From: Cerrena zonata
Taxonomy: Eukaryota; Basidiomycota; Agaricomycetes; Polyporales; Cerrenaceae
Length of the DNA stretch: 64,000 nucleotides
Direction: 5' to 3'
Assembly: GCA_038087015.1 (NCBI GenBank)
Contig: JASBNA010000021.1
Span: 496,001 to 560,000, forward strand
In this document: positions 9,459 to 20,816 of the stretch, in pieces
Layout of the letters: each line of letters starts with the position of its first letter
How positions within the stretch are numbered: position 1 is the stretch's first letter
Notes under the pieces: generated by a model
The model's input: only the letters and a program-made list of their open reading frames with translations
Database searches by the model: none
Told to the model about the DNA's origin: nothing
Made by a program: the position numbers and the translations under genes

Positions 9459-12212
9459 ATGATTCCTCTGATGTCCTCCAAATCAAAGTCACGCAGTGGC
9501 AGTCGCTTGATCGTGTATGGCGGTGGGTCCAACGAATCTGATTCCAATACCGCATCACACAGTGGTCGCTACAAGAGTCGTATTGTATCTCATACAATTC
9601 AGTCCAGCAAACCAAACCGTGTACAAAGGCCTGTTGCCGAGCCTATCCAACGTGCTGTGTCATACAATGGTCTGAACGCCATTGAGCTAGGGGCACCACC
9701 GTTAGAGCGACGTGGTGTTTCGCTTGGTGGTACAGTATCATTTGTTAACTTACCTGCCGACACGATCCCCGCCATCCATACACCAGGGTCATGCAGCACA
9801 TCAACCCTCAGTAATGAACAACGATTGTATTGGGATGTACTGCAGAGTACTTCATCGGTCTTCCGTGTTGATGAGTATCAGTACGTATTTCAGGACTGGG
9901 ATCAAAAGGCAGAAGCCCTCCGAGTAAGCTAGAATTTTATGTATGTCATATGAGGGAACTCACCTCAACCGTAGATAGGGGTATATTACCATCTCACTCG
10001 CTCCCCGAAGAGCGAGAATGATTATGACATTGCATGCACATGTTCATCGTTCAAACGGGATCGTACTTGTCTCCATGCTGTACTGTTGCAGATAAAGGTT
10101 CACGACATTCAACGGGACTATCCTATCCTTACTCCGGCAGTGCCTACGCCACCTGCAGTTCTTCTTCAGACAACACCGTTTGATGATCGGTATATTTTCT
10201 CGTGCACTTCCTCTGAGGGACGTCATGAATCGGGAAAGCGTATTATTGTCTCATTGAGATTCGACGGTCGATGGCATTGCAGGTCTGATGGGTATAATCC
10301 AAGCTGCAAGCATAAGCCGCATGCAGTTGCATTTGCGACTGCTGCTGGGTTCGTAGCAGCAGATGGTAATACCCTACCTATTGATGGGGATGAAAACCAT
10401 GACGAGCACGCCTTGCTTGCCAAAGCCAATGGCTCGGGCACCCATCAACCTGTGTCACACCAACATATTCCACCCCCTCGATGGTGCTCTCTCCCTAATG
10501 AGACATCCGCCCTTCCACCAATTTCTGCTCAAAATCATTTTGATCTTGGTCTTGCGGGACGTTGCTGCTGCGGGCTGAATCTCACAGATATCACTGGGTC
10601 AGAGAGGGTAGACAAGGTGAACGCAGTCCTTTTCGGACTTACATCAAGTCGTACTGTCACCATCGATACCATTCGGTGTCCTGCATGCAAACATGCGAGG
10701 CGATTGATTGGGCCCGATCTCAGTGAATGCGGGCTGTTCAATTGGAACAACACCATGATCTTCTCCCATCAGCTGTTGAACGCATACATTAACATGTACA
10801 CAGCTTCGGAAACTCCCTTTTCGGCATTCTGCTTGAATGTACGACGTTGGTACCAAGACAGTGGCACAAATACATCATTTTGCTCCGATGAAACCTTTGT
10901 TCGTGTATGGTTTGCCTATGTAAGGCTCCTCGATATCGACAGCAAGATGACGTGTCCCAAATGTGGACCTAATCCCGATGTCATTATTGTTGACGGTGTT
11001 AGCCTATCAACTCATGTCTCAAAGCTGACGAAACATATTCAACCTCCCACCTTCGTTGATGCAACCAGTGAAGAGATTGAAAGTATCACATCTCAAAAAG
11101 CGAAGCAGCTGTCAGCAATTACACAAAAGGACATACGGACATACATATTGAAAATCTTGGATACATCGAAACCCACAGTCACCACAGACACTCTCTCCGA
11201 ACTCACTATCAAACAGTCTCTCCATGCACGTTACCCTGAAATTGCCGCCATTGTTGAGTACACTTTGCAGAAACCTCGCTCTAGCCCCGAATACAAAGTG
11301 TATGCAACACTTCTCAAACAGATTGCTGCTCCTGACATCATACTTCAACTTGTACCATATGACGCAATCCACCTCTTATGTGCAGTCGAAAGGGGGGAGT
11401 CACCAGTATGGCTTCAACGATACTGCCCCGCTTTGGGTGCAGTGTTAAATCTCCATCGACAACTTATGCAACCAATCCCTTTGGTTACCTGTCGGGTTGC
11501 GGGGTGGTTAGCAAAGTGTGCTAATGAGGTCTACACTCGCCTCGCACAACATGAGCCAGGTCCATGCCAGGATGTTCTGACACAGGGCAATTGGCAGGAG
11601 ACGGGAACAGTGTATGGGAGTCGCGCGGTGCGGAGACGTCGTAAATATATCAAACTTCGCAATGACTCACCTCAGCAATATCCCGGGCCTGAACAGGGAG
11701 AAGAGAATCCGGATGCAGGAGATTGCAACAAATTTTACAAGACTTACTCGAAGCATAATCTGACTGGAGGGATTTTCGTAGTGTGGTGTACACACTCTAT
11801 CTGTTTGGGATTTCATTCGATCCCGCATGCGGAGGGTCGAAATGATGTTTTTTCCGCCATATATACCAGGTTTCCATCTGCTCCCAAGGTTGTCATTTAC
11901 GACTTTGCATGCCAACTTGCTCCGTACTGTTTTGTGCGTGAAGCATCCTACTTCCGTCATACCCGATTCCTCATCGACGAGATGCATGCTCATGATCATA
12001 CTCGCTGTGGGCAAGCCTGTTTTGCCAGCAATGTCATGAGGTTTGACAACGATGTACGCATGGCAAATACGAGTGCTGCAGAGTGTGGCAATAAAGGCAT
12101 GAAACGAATCCGTAAAAGTGTGAGTTTTATGATTTACGAACATGCTGTTATCTACACAAAGACCTTCTTGGATGTCTGGAACCGCAATATCATGCAACGT
12201 CTTCAATCGTAG
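9459..12212 (+). CDS. KDZ-like transposase with SWIM-type zinc finger
   Basis: Two exons, 9459-9923 and 9975-12212, joined in phase (900 residues). After a basic, Ser-rich N-terminus, ACTCSSFKRDRTCLHA gives the CxC...CxH pattern of a SWIM zinc finger across the start of exon 2. Cysteine clusters follow (WHCRSDGYNPSCKHKPHA, GRCCCGL, RCPACKHAR, CPKCGPNPD). The C-terminal third has VVIYDFACQLAPYC, DEMHAHDHTRCGQACFAS and NTSAAECGNKGMKRIRKS, the layout of the transposase core in fungal KDZ proteins and their CxC clusters. It would cut and join the element's ends in the nucleus. The acidic triad cannot be assigned by eye. ATG at 9459 chosen, 9471 equally possible. No frameshift or internal stop is seen, so the gene may be functional. 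Confidence 0.75.
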
Positions 12213-12302
12213 ATGATATCATGTTACCAAAAATTGTATGACACTATCGAGTTGCTACAGCAATAAACATTTATATACAATAGACATTAAGTCGTGATTG
12301 AG

Positions 12303-14054
12303 CTACGTAGAAGTGGTCATGTTCTGATTCGGATGAGCAAATTGTGCCCGTAATCGTGCGATCTCTACATTTGCACGTTGTAATGCCTCCTCGGCTTGAA
12401 TACAAATCTCTTCAGCAGACTGGAGTGCAGTCTGCTGAGCCAGAATCTTTGCATTTAGCTCAACGACAGCCTTCTGATCAGATCTGCGACTTTCTTCGTA
12501 TTCGATTACACGCTTATGGAATTCCTGGGGATATTCGGGGTGGCCCTCGGCAGCAAACATATTTGCCATTGCCGGTGTACAAACTAATGTCGTTGTGCCA
12601 TTACGGTTGGTTACCGTTTCGGGTCTATCAGGATTTCACAATCAGACACGTCATGTTCTTGGTATAAACTGAGAACTCCTACCGGGAAATATAACAGAAA
12701 ATGTATGAGCCCGTCTTGACACCGAGTATCTCAAGCTGTTCATATCATATTCAATGATTGCGTGCAAATTTCAGAGAGAAGGAATTACCTTCTTCCTCAG
12801 TGATATTGCCTGTTTGCTATGACATCTGGTACAGGCCCCTTCATTGGTTAGGTACTCAGGCTTAGCCTCTGGAAGATCACTGAGCATTACTGGATTTACT
12901 ATTCACCCATGTAACTTACTCTGCTTGGATTTCTTAGACGAAGTCACTTCGGAGTCAGAATCTTCACTAGAACTGGAATCCGATAAAGGCAAGGCATCAC
13001 GATCAAGCTCCATCCTGTCACAGGTGTCAACACTCGGCTCTGCTACATCCTCAGCTGAGCGGCCTGAGCCAATACCACCAAGCAATGCCTCAACGGCCTC
13101 AACATCTACAACCTGAAAGCATATTAGAAAGAGTTTACATAACAAGCAGAGACAGCACCCTTACCACGTCATCAGATGGGAATTGGAAATCCCACTCTTC
13201 AGGTAAGGAGGTAGCCACTCGGTGAGAGGAGTCATTAGGCAATGTATCCGAGATAAGAGGAATACTGGTCAGTAGGCTATCAGATGTTAAGTTGTTAGAA
13301 AATGTATCCAAGGCAAGAGTGAAGCTATCGGGAAGTAGGTCCGAAGCAAGAGCGAAGTCATTAGATGTAACATCCGAGATGGGAGTAATGTCATTAGGTA
13401 TTATATACGCAGTCGTAGAGATCTCGTTGGGTGGTGAATCAAAGATAGGAGCATTGTCATTAGGTAGTGTATTAAAGATGGGGGTGTCATCATTGGCCTG
13501 TAGCGTCTCCAAAAGAGGAGAAGACGAAGCGGGTGGTGTATCTGAAACCGGAGAGAGGCTGCCAAATGGTGTGTCATAAAAACGAAGAATATCATCTAAT
13601 GACAGGTTTCCAGAGAAAGACGGTATCACAGAGTCTGTGGTAGACACTGCAGGGGCCACGTCAGACCCCTCATAAGCCATCGGGACTTGTTGGAGCATTG
13701 TCGCAGTTGCATGAGACGAGCCTATATCAGGTACGGTCAACACCTCTGAGCTAGGTGCCAATCGCTGTGTATAGCAGAAGTAAGCCACAAAACCAGACTC
13801 AACCAAGAAGGATACGTACTGCTCGCTTGGGGTTGCGGTCTATGATAGCCATCCGTCTCTTTCCTTTCATGTCTGCATATGGACATTTGTGCCCTTTGAG
13901 CGGGACCTTCTCCCGGGTAATAGGATCGGTGCAGATCGAACAATAGTTGATTCGACGTGGCACTATAGGACATTGAATATGACATTCAGGTTAAGTGAGA
14001 ATGAAAGACTGTACCTGATCCTTCACCTCTGACATGTAACGGAATGATAGACAT
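12303..14054 (-). CDS. Transposon partner protein, putative zinc-binding, unknown function
   Basis: Seven exons read on the minus strand: 14054-14015, 13962-13820, 13764-13165, 13112-12920, 12838-12789, 12714-12683 and 12624-12303. All junctions are GT-AG and keep one frame (459 residues), strong evidence for a real gene. The N-terminus (MSIIPLHVRGEGSVPRR) precedes a Cys/His motif NYCSICTDPI...KGHKCPYADMKGKRR. Next comes a 200-residue acidic Ser/Asp/Pro region with degenerate repeats built on PND-x-PI and SD-LP-D. An EDSDSEVTSSKKSKQ acidic/basic switch, a CTRCHSKQ half-motif and a C-terminal coiled coil (about residues 370-450) with NRNGTTTLVCTPAMANMF before it complete the protein. It converges on the transposase gene. 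Likely a DNA-binding or regulatory partner for transposition (inference). No known family recognised. Confidence 0.7.
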
Positions 14055-14298
14055 GCAGTTGCAATGTTGGAGACGGAGTGAACGTAGTAAAAAGGCAGAG
14101 GCAGCAGTGAAAGCAGATGAGGTGAGCCAACCTAGTGATCCACAAAGAACCCGATGTGCACAGCGCCAGCGCGACCAGCACGACACGACAGGCAACCAAG
14201 GTGGATGGTGCACAACGGAGAGACGATGAAGAACGTTGGTATATATCAAATACATTGACGCCGACAAATGGTTCTTCGGGATTGTCCGGAAACTAATT

Positions 14299-14385
14299 TA
14301 CAAAGTTTGACCCGTATACGGGGTCAAGTGCGTCCTACTAAAATGGGGTCGATTGTATCCCTATTGTTTTATTAGCGTCGGTCCC
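14299..14385 (-). repeat. Right terminal inverted repeat
   Basis: Reverse complement of the left repeat over 87 bases. Its palindrome copy around 14308-14328 has lost one C, so it is no longer perfectly symmetrical. The outer end reads GGGA on the minus strand, as in the left repeat. Confidence 0.8.
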
Positions 14386-14393
14386 GTACAGAC
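14386..14393. repeat. Target-site duplication, right copy
   Basis: GTACAGAC immediately after the right inverted repeat, identical to 7097-7104. Confidence 0.75.
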
Positions 14394-14896
14394 AAGGATA
14401 GCTAGATGTGCGTATTCAAAACCAATTGCATCCCATGTTTGACATCCGTAGTATCCACGTCGAAGGCTCCATGGATTAGTATCGCTTTTCGCGTGCCTTT
14501 CTTCGTATCCAACATATTTATCCCACTTAACCTTTCGACGTGACAGCACTATTAGTGTTGTATAAAAGTTGTAAGATTTTGCCGATCGTTGAGAATATCC
14601 TTCTGCTCTATTGGCACGCACTTTGACCTCGGAGTCTATCGAGTGAGCACAAAAATGTTGGTGCACAACATGATGACAATACACCTTTTGATACCGTTGA
14701 CAGTGATGGATATTGAATCTTCACAGCAAGATTGTCATCAGTAAGGATGTGAAATGTATACCGACTACGAAAGTCTATGTAACATTGTCTGAGCTGTATT
14801 ACGAGATAAGAGATGTCTCTCTGCAAGAGAAGTTCAGGCCAAGACTATTATTATATTATATCAAATATTGAGAGGAAAATAACGCAACAGATGTGT
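14394..14896. other. Intergenic stretch
   Basis: Between the transposon and the HAD hydrolase gene. Only short chance frames are present and nothing was recognised. Confidence 0.5.
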
Positions 14897-16593
14897 TCAC
14901 AACTTCCCCATTTTCTCAAACTCGTTGTCAATGGCCCATCGGACTGCCTCCTCTACATCTTCTACTTCGCGTGTAGGTATATGAGTGGGTGGACCTTGAC
15001 TTGGGTCGTATACGCCAGTCCGTACAAGCACAGAGTTCCACCCAGCCGCATTTGCACCTGCGATATCAGACTCTGGGTTATCTAAGAGGACCGTTAGACA
15101 TCTGGCAGAATGGGAATGCACCGATTCTAAAATACTTACCACCGACCATGTAAACATGCGGGGCTGGAGCATTGGTGATCTGGCCATTATGGATTTCCAC
15201 CAGACGATCTTTCAGTACATTTGCCGCGAAGTCGTAAGTCGGCTTAGTGGGTTTTCCGTACTGCACGTGAGGGTATGTTGTGCCTGTCAACGACTGATAG
15301 AAGATGTAAGTGTCGTTTTGCGATCGTTGAGACCACTGTCATTCATAAAGCACCTTGAAGACCGCTTGGAAGGCATCCCTGAAGGCCCCTTGACCTAACC
15401 TGGGTCGGTCAAAATCACTTCTCCATATAAGATCCGGGTTGCAGAAAACTAAATCGACTCCAGTACTTGATCCGTAGTTGGATGGAGACTGGTAAGGTCC
15501 GCCAATTATCCCGCTTGACATGATGACGTCACAGGCAACTTGAATGTCAAGTGCCCAATTACGTGGATCATGAAAAACGAAAATGGCCTTGATTGGTGTC
15601 TTAGAGAAGTCGACTGTCTAAGCAATAGTATATTAGCATTTAGAGAATGATACGAGGATTCGTAGCTCGGTTACCTTGGTCCTTGCTAGCTCCGCATCAG
15701 TAAGTTTGTGGAGAGGCCAGACCCTATAGAAAAGATCTATGCCGTTTCTTGAGCACAAGGTTATATAGCTTACGCTGGATCCCAAGCAAGTACGTCTAAT
15801 GTGGTATACGCTTTCTTGAAGCCATACCTAAGGTGTAGTTAATGAGATTTTAGACCCGGAATTATCGTGGCACTACTATACACACCCTTCAGCTACCTTC
15901 CTGACCGTGTCACCGATCCCACCAAGGACAAGAACCGGCTCGTCAGCATACTTCTGAACTACGGACTTCAGCACAGTATGAGCTTGTATATATTGCGATG
16001 GTTCTATCTGTTACATGTGTCAGACAGACTCTACCGTGAAACATCCGACTACTCACGTTAACATCGAGAAGCTTTGTCAATTTGCGACATCGCTCATGTT
16101 CTCCTACACCTCCACCGTTCGTAAGCTACAATAGATCAGTATTTAATCACTAACATAAAGCTTTGAAAAGCATACAAGTATGTATGGTATCTTTCTTGAT
16201 AGGATGTCAGAGCATAGCAATACACTGATGAAATGATACGTACACTCCAAAGCGGTTGTGACCGTCAAGCAGGGTTAATGCTCGTTTTGCTGAGGGCAAC
16301 GCGTCCGGTCCACGGATGAGGACACCATCCTAAGCCTAAGTTTAAAATCTAAAATTGTACACGTCGTTCTCAGAAGTGAGACTCACAATGTCAAAGGCGA
16401 AAGCAAGTGGTGACGACTTATGTGAAGATGCTACAATAAAATTGAATAAATGATGAAACCAACGTGTATTTAAATGCTTAATAGACTTACTACGTATCCA
16501 CCGAGAGAAATTGAGGAATCTGGGGTGACATGCAGAGGAACCTATTCTGTCCAGAATCAATGGACGCAGTGAGGAGAAGCGCAACGTTGACAT
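14897..16593 (-). CDS. HAD-superfamily hydrolase, CECR5/YKR070W type
   Basis: Multi-exon minus-strand gene. HAD motif I (AFDI-DGV) spans two exons near 16400 and 16325: FAFDI, then DGVLIRGPDALPSAKRALTL. The next recognisable pieces are LTNGGGVGEHERCRKLTKLL (motif II region), VLVLGGIGDTVRKVA, AYTTLDVLAWDP, HKLTDAELARTK, FVFHDPRNWALDIQVA and DLVFCNPDLIW. GTTYPHVQYGKPTKPTYDFA, YMVGDNPESDIAGANAAGW (motif IV) and VEDVEEAVRWAI close the protein. This order is that of the fungal/animal CECR5 class, IIA-type HAD phosphatases usually placed in mitochondria. The Arg/Ser-rich N-terminus (MSTLRFSSLRPLILDR) fits a mitochondrial presequence. Substrate unknown. An upstream in-frame ATG at 16692 is possible, but 16593 suits the presequence better. 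Confidence 0.85.
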
Positions 16594-16899
16594 GGGTGTC
16601 GAGTTCACGCTTGAATAAGACTCACTCGGGCCGGGAAAGACAGGGTTATCCAAATACGGTATGTGAACGAAGCTGTTGAAAAACAAGGACAAATAGATTT
16701 AAGTGCCTGAGTAGTGCCACTTCGTAAATACTAGACTTAGGCCTCATATAGTACAGGACTCATGTGAGATAGGTCCTGACTAGATATAATGTGAATGTGA
16801 ATAGCAAAAAATGGTGTGCTCTCTCGGCCTCGGAATACTTAACATGCTCGTGCCAGCTGAGTCTGTACCAAGCGCTAGCCAGGCTTGCCTTCAGCCGTC

Positions 16900-18105
16900 A
16901 TGCTGGGTAGTAAAGATAGCATTCTTCCTATTCCTGTTTCCTTCTCCGGTTCTCGTCGACAATATCGTATCCGAAGCGACTCCCGATCGCGATCACATTT
17001 CACCAAATTCGATGCCCTTTTGACCCGTGCCCGGGTGACCAATTTAGGCCTACTACTACTTGCAAGCTTTGCCGCACTGTCGTTCCTGGTTAATCTTAGA
17101 TATTTTCTATTCTCATCTGCTGGACAGTCACACAACTCCTTCCCCGCTCATGCACCATACGGCATACTCGAAACGCTAAGTCGAGACAAGTCTCTCCTAG
17201 GCCTGAGTCACCTTGTGATGGTGCCAGGACATGCAATATGGGAGGGCTCGAATCCAGAAGACATCTTAAACGAGGATAAATGGATACTAGAGGCGTATCA
17301 AAAAGGTGGCGGTCGTGTAGCTGCTTTCGTCAAACACATAGAAACAGGGTGAGTAATCCGTAAACCTGATTAGCAGTAGAGTGATAATCTCGGTCTCAGT
17401 ATCAAGACTACGTTGGCAGACGAGCACTCCCTACTTATATTTAGTGGGTGAGTTGTATCAAACGCTGACTTGTTGCGGAGGCTCACCGTCTGACGCAAGT
17501 GGTCAAACTCGCCCCGCCTCTACGACTACCGAAGCAGAGTCCTATCTACGAGTAGCCCTCAATTCTGGACTCATTCCACCAGAGGCGCTGCCTTTCTTAC
17601 GAGCAACTACCGAAGATCATGCGCTAGACTCGTTCCAAAATCTTCTCTTCTCCATCGCTAGATTTCACGAGTATACGGGCAACTATCCATCCAAAATCAC
17701 AGTGGTTGGATATGAGATGAAGAGACGTAGATTCACTGATCTGCATCGTGCTGCTTTACGGTGGCCTCAGTCCAGGTTCAACTATATAGGTATCGATGCC
17801 GAAGGCGAGGCGACTGTTTTGGCGCAAGAGGGCGAGGTATGATAATTGCCAAATAGATGCTCAAAGTACTAAGGCTTCATCATCTATAGAAACAAAATGG
17901 TTACCTGCCGTATACTCGAGACACATATGGATGTCATGACATTCTTCAGTCAAAACGTCGATCCAGAAATCATTTCGTCAGGTATCACTCATACTATACA
18001 TCTTCACCCGAACTTGGACATCTGTTCAATTGGTGTCCCGGCCCTGAGGAGGGAGGACAAACCGCCCTCTTTAAGGGAAATCTGCCCTGGGCTACATCCC
18101 CGTAG
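16900..18105 (+). CDS. DUF218/YdcF-like single-pass membrane protein
   Basis: Four exons (16900-17348, 17400-17447, 17500-17836, 17890-18105) join in phase to 349 residues. A basic N-terminus (SGSRRQYRIRSDSRSR) is followed by one membrane helix (LGLLLLASFAALSFLVNLRY) and the DUF218 fold. That fold shows HLVMVPGHAIWEG, then SLLIFSGGQTRP formed across the exon 2/3 junction, ATTEDHALDSFQNLLFSIAR and KITVVGYEMKRRRFTDLHRA. The conserved tail NGYLPYTRDTYGCHDI, LGHLFNWCPGPE is present. The family is widespread in fungi. Bacterial relatives bind nucleotides or act in the envelope, but the fungal role is unknown. Probably sits in the ER or another endomembrane (inference). Intact, with no oddities. 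Confidence 0.85.
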
Positions 18106-18806
18106 CCAACCCGTGTATATTGCATACCGCCCACTGTTGTACTATCTGTATGGGGCGGCGTGATATCTCTTCTGGGAACTTGCATTATTGAAAGGCATGC
18201 ATCTTACTTATTACGAGCTACACGCTCGAACATTGAACGTTGTAATTATGACGTAGGTATGTCGTTTCTGTACTGTCAATCGGAACCTGACTTCATATCA
18301 CGTCTTAGGATTTACAGTGATCGCTCCACGGACTATAGATAATCATACTGTTCTTGGACTGTGCCGTTGAGTTTATACAAAAGGAGCCTATACTCCGAGT
18401 CATTAAACTCAGCGTGTCTGAGACTACGAATGTAAAACCTTAGTAAGCTCTAACCTTTTAAGCTTGAGAATTGATACGCGTGGCTTCAAAAAAAACTTCA
18501 CTATCACAATATGAAGGCAGATCATCCTCTGTGTCCGGATAGTATGTCTAGATCTCAGCTTGTGTTACAAAGTATTGGGGAAGCTGCTGCGTTTGAAGTG
18601 CCTCGATCGGAACGGAGTTCCATTCTATTTCATCGTGGCTTATCATGTGGCACCGTCGTCGTACGTAAAGTCAACTTTTGATCTTGTACAGGACCACAAT
18701 CGTTGACGTGCAGTCATAAGGTATGCCTATATTCATAGTGTTGGGATCCCTCTCGATGACAAGGTCAAGCTTTCAAATCAGGTTATTGCATCGGTGATAT
18801 ACAGTG

Positions 18807-20528
18807 ATGTCTGAATCTTTAATTGCCGCCCGCAAAGCAGACGAAGATGCTCGCAAAAGTATCGATGATGATATCGTTATACATTCAGCAGCAATCATGA
18901 AACTCAAGGACAGACGCAACGCACTTGCTGCCATAAACCGTATCCCTCCCGAGCTGCTCTCTGAAATCTTTCGGATTTGTCGAGCCGTTCCGGATTGGAG
19001 GAGTGCGGGCGATCGATATAGCCACCAAAGAGGATTTTGCGGCTGGATTACCATCACCTGGGTCTGCCGTCACTGGCGTGAGGTGGCATTAGGCACACAC
19101 CGCCTGTGGAGCCAACTGGACTTGGACGTTCCTTCTTTCGTTGAGGAGTGTTTATTGCCTCGCTCTCATGAGTCGCCATGGCATTTGACGGCTCTCCATT
19201 GGGGAACCAGACAGGACGGCCTTTTCCGATCACTCTTCTTGAATTTCGATACAATTCGTCACATCGACTTCACTTTTGGCCGCCTCGACCAACCATTTGG
19301 CCTCGTACCCATTCCCTCCCGCTCCTCTAACCTCGAGTCGCTTCAAATCGGGACAGACGGAATCGGTACACACAAGTGCTCTCTATCGTTGTTCAAGCAG
19401 TGCAACTTTCCTCGCATACAAAGTTTACAACTTACCAATTGGTTGGATATACCGCCATCTCTTTTTGGGTCCACGTTGACCACGCTGGCTCTTCGTGCGT
19501 CAATATATGAAACAGATATGGCCCCATCATCCATCGATTTCAGTGAATTCCTGAAATCATTGTCTAAGTTGATGTTGCTTGAACATCTATCCATCGAAAA
19601 TATAGCCTTCAGTGGTATATCGCGCCGCACTGCGACCACGATCACTTTACCAAAGCTCAAGTTTCTCTTATTCCACTCGCCATCCCCCGAATACATAAAC
19701 TACGTTGACGTCTTAAAAAGGCTCAAACTTCCTCCCAGAGTGCATTGCTACCTTATATGCTCCTATCACAGCGAACTACAGGAGATCCCCAAAATCCTCA
19801 CAGACATTAGAGTGTACTTCAGCCCCATGCGATTCAAATCTCTGGGGGTTCTCGTGGAAAACGGGTGGTTTGCGATTCAAGGATGGCTTGACGATCCGGG
19901 ACCTTTGTTTGACGAGTCCCGGCCGAAGCCCTCCCTTCATCTGGGATTTCCCCCCTATGTCAGTAAATTGCGTTACGTATGGGAAGAGTTCCTCGAGACT
20001 ATACACATACGTGATCTAAAGTCCTTATTGCTTGGCTCACCGACGGACATGGATATGTTTGGCGATCCTGAAACCACGTGTATACGGTTTCTTACAAAGT
20101 GTCACAACCTCGAAACCCTCACCATCTACGGAAATAGCGCAGAAATAGCGATATCGGCACTGAATGACCTTGCTGAATGGTCCCCGGAAGACGGGCCAGA
20201 TGTGGTTCCCATCATGCCTAAACTCACGACACTTGTTTTGTCTAACGTGATATGGCGTACCCGGGAAGAGTGCGATGCACTTGAGCAAGGGCCATGTATG
20301 TTTGATGGACAGTTTGTGCGAGCCTTGCAAATTGGGTTGTCGGGCAGAGGTATAATCGGTTACCCTGTAAACACCGTCTTGATTCAGGAGTGTGTGGCCA
20401 TGGATGATCAGGATGTAGCCCTTCTTGAGGAAGATGTATTAAACGTTGAGTGGGATGAACATTTCGAATATCATCCAAGCTATTACGAGACAGAGTCTGA
20501 TTCAGACTCATATGCCAGTAATCCGTAG
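18807..20528 (+). CDS. F-box-like domain protein (third paralogue)
   Basis: Intronless frame of 573 residues. An N-terminal helix with a mixed charge pattern (AARKADEDARKSIDDDIV) precedes INRIPPELLSEIFRICRAVP and ITWVCRHWREVALGTHRLW. LRR-like segments include RIQSLQLTNWLDIPPSLFGS, LKSLLLGSP and HNLETLTIYGN. An acidic Tyr/Ser/Asp tail (YYETESDSDSYASNP) ends the protein. Same architecture as the two minus-strand genes at 2905-6752 but on the other side of the transposon and in opposite orientation. Predicted SCF adaptor with unknown substrate. ATG at 18807 chosen. Confidence 0.85.
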   Translation: MSESLIAARKADEDARKSIDDDIVIHSAAIMKLKDRRNALAAINRIPPELLSEIFRICRAVPDWRSAGDRYSHQRGFCGWITITWVCRHWREVALGTHRLWSQLDLDVPSFVEECLLPRSHESPWHLTALHWGTRQDGLFRSLFLNFDTIRHIDFTFGRLDQPFGLVPIPSRSSNLESLQIGTDGIGTHKCSLSLFKQCNFPRIQSLQLTNWLDIPPSLFGSTLTTLALRASIYETDMAPSSIDFSEFLKSLSKLMLLEHLSIENIAFSGISRRTATTITLPKLKFLLFHSPSPEYINYVDVLKRLKLPPRVHCYLICSYHSELQEIPKILTDIRVYFSPMRFKSLGVLVENGWFAIQGWLDDPGPLFDESRPKPSLHLGFPPYVSKLRYVWEEFLETIHIRDLKSLLLGSPTDMDMFGDPETTCIRFLTKCHNLETLTIYGNSAEIAISALNDLAEWSPEDGPDVVPIMPKLTTLVLSNVIWRTREECDALEQGPCMFDGQFVRALQIGLSGRGIIGYPVNTVLIQECVAMDDQDVALLEEDVLNVEWDEHFEYHPSYYETESDSDSYASNP

Positions 20529-20816
20529 TACTCCCTTAAAATAGTGATTTCTTCGCTGTAGTGCCCGTTGTGTTTAGCTTTGTTATATTAGTATTGCCCC
20601 GTGTACCTCCAGCATAGAATGATGCTTAGCTATGGTAGAACATGGTGAATGTATGAGAGCGTGTGTGTCACATGAGAAGTTACAATGTGAAAAAACGAAT
20701 ATTCCGTCGTTGATATGATTTCGCTCCTATGCAAGTAGTAACGAGACCGCAGTAAGTGCCCTGGGATTTATTCGAAAACAATCGGCAATGAATCAAGTAA
20801 ATCAATTGCGGAAGAC
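20529..20816. other. Convergent intergenic stretch
   Basis: AT-rich region between the 3' ends of the F-box gene and the AEC carrier gene. No gene recognised. Confidence 0.5.

Larger units (their letters stand above)
7105..14385. mobile_element. KDZ-type DNA transposon, 7,281 bp, apparently complete
   Basis: Delimited by inverted repeats of equal length (87 bp each, both starting GGGA at the outer end) and a perfect 8-bp direct repeat GTACAGAC outside them. Cargo in order: decayed mitochondrial-type HSP70 fragment (about 8030-9240), a two-exon KDZ-like transposase gene on the plus strand (9459-12212), and a seven-exon partner gene on the minus strand (12303-14054). The two genes converge with about 90 bp between stops. 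Both reading frames are intact through every predicted splice junction, suggesting a young insertion. The inner part of the inverted repeats is well conserved while the outer 31 bases match at only about 18 positions. Boundaries are read directly. Class assignment rests on the transposase and the 8-bp duplication. Confidence 0.8.

Noticed and set aside
11667..12206. 179-codon minus-strand frame opposite the transposase C-terminus
   Set aside because: Antisense shadow of the conserved KDZ core, with no own motif.
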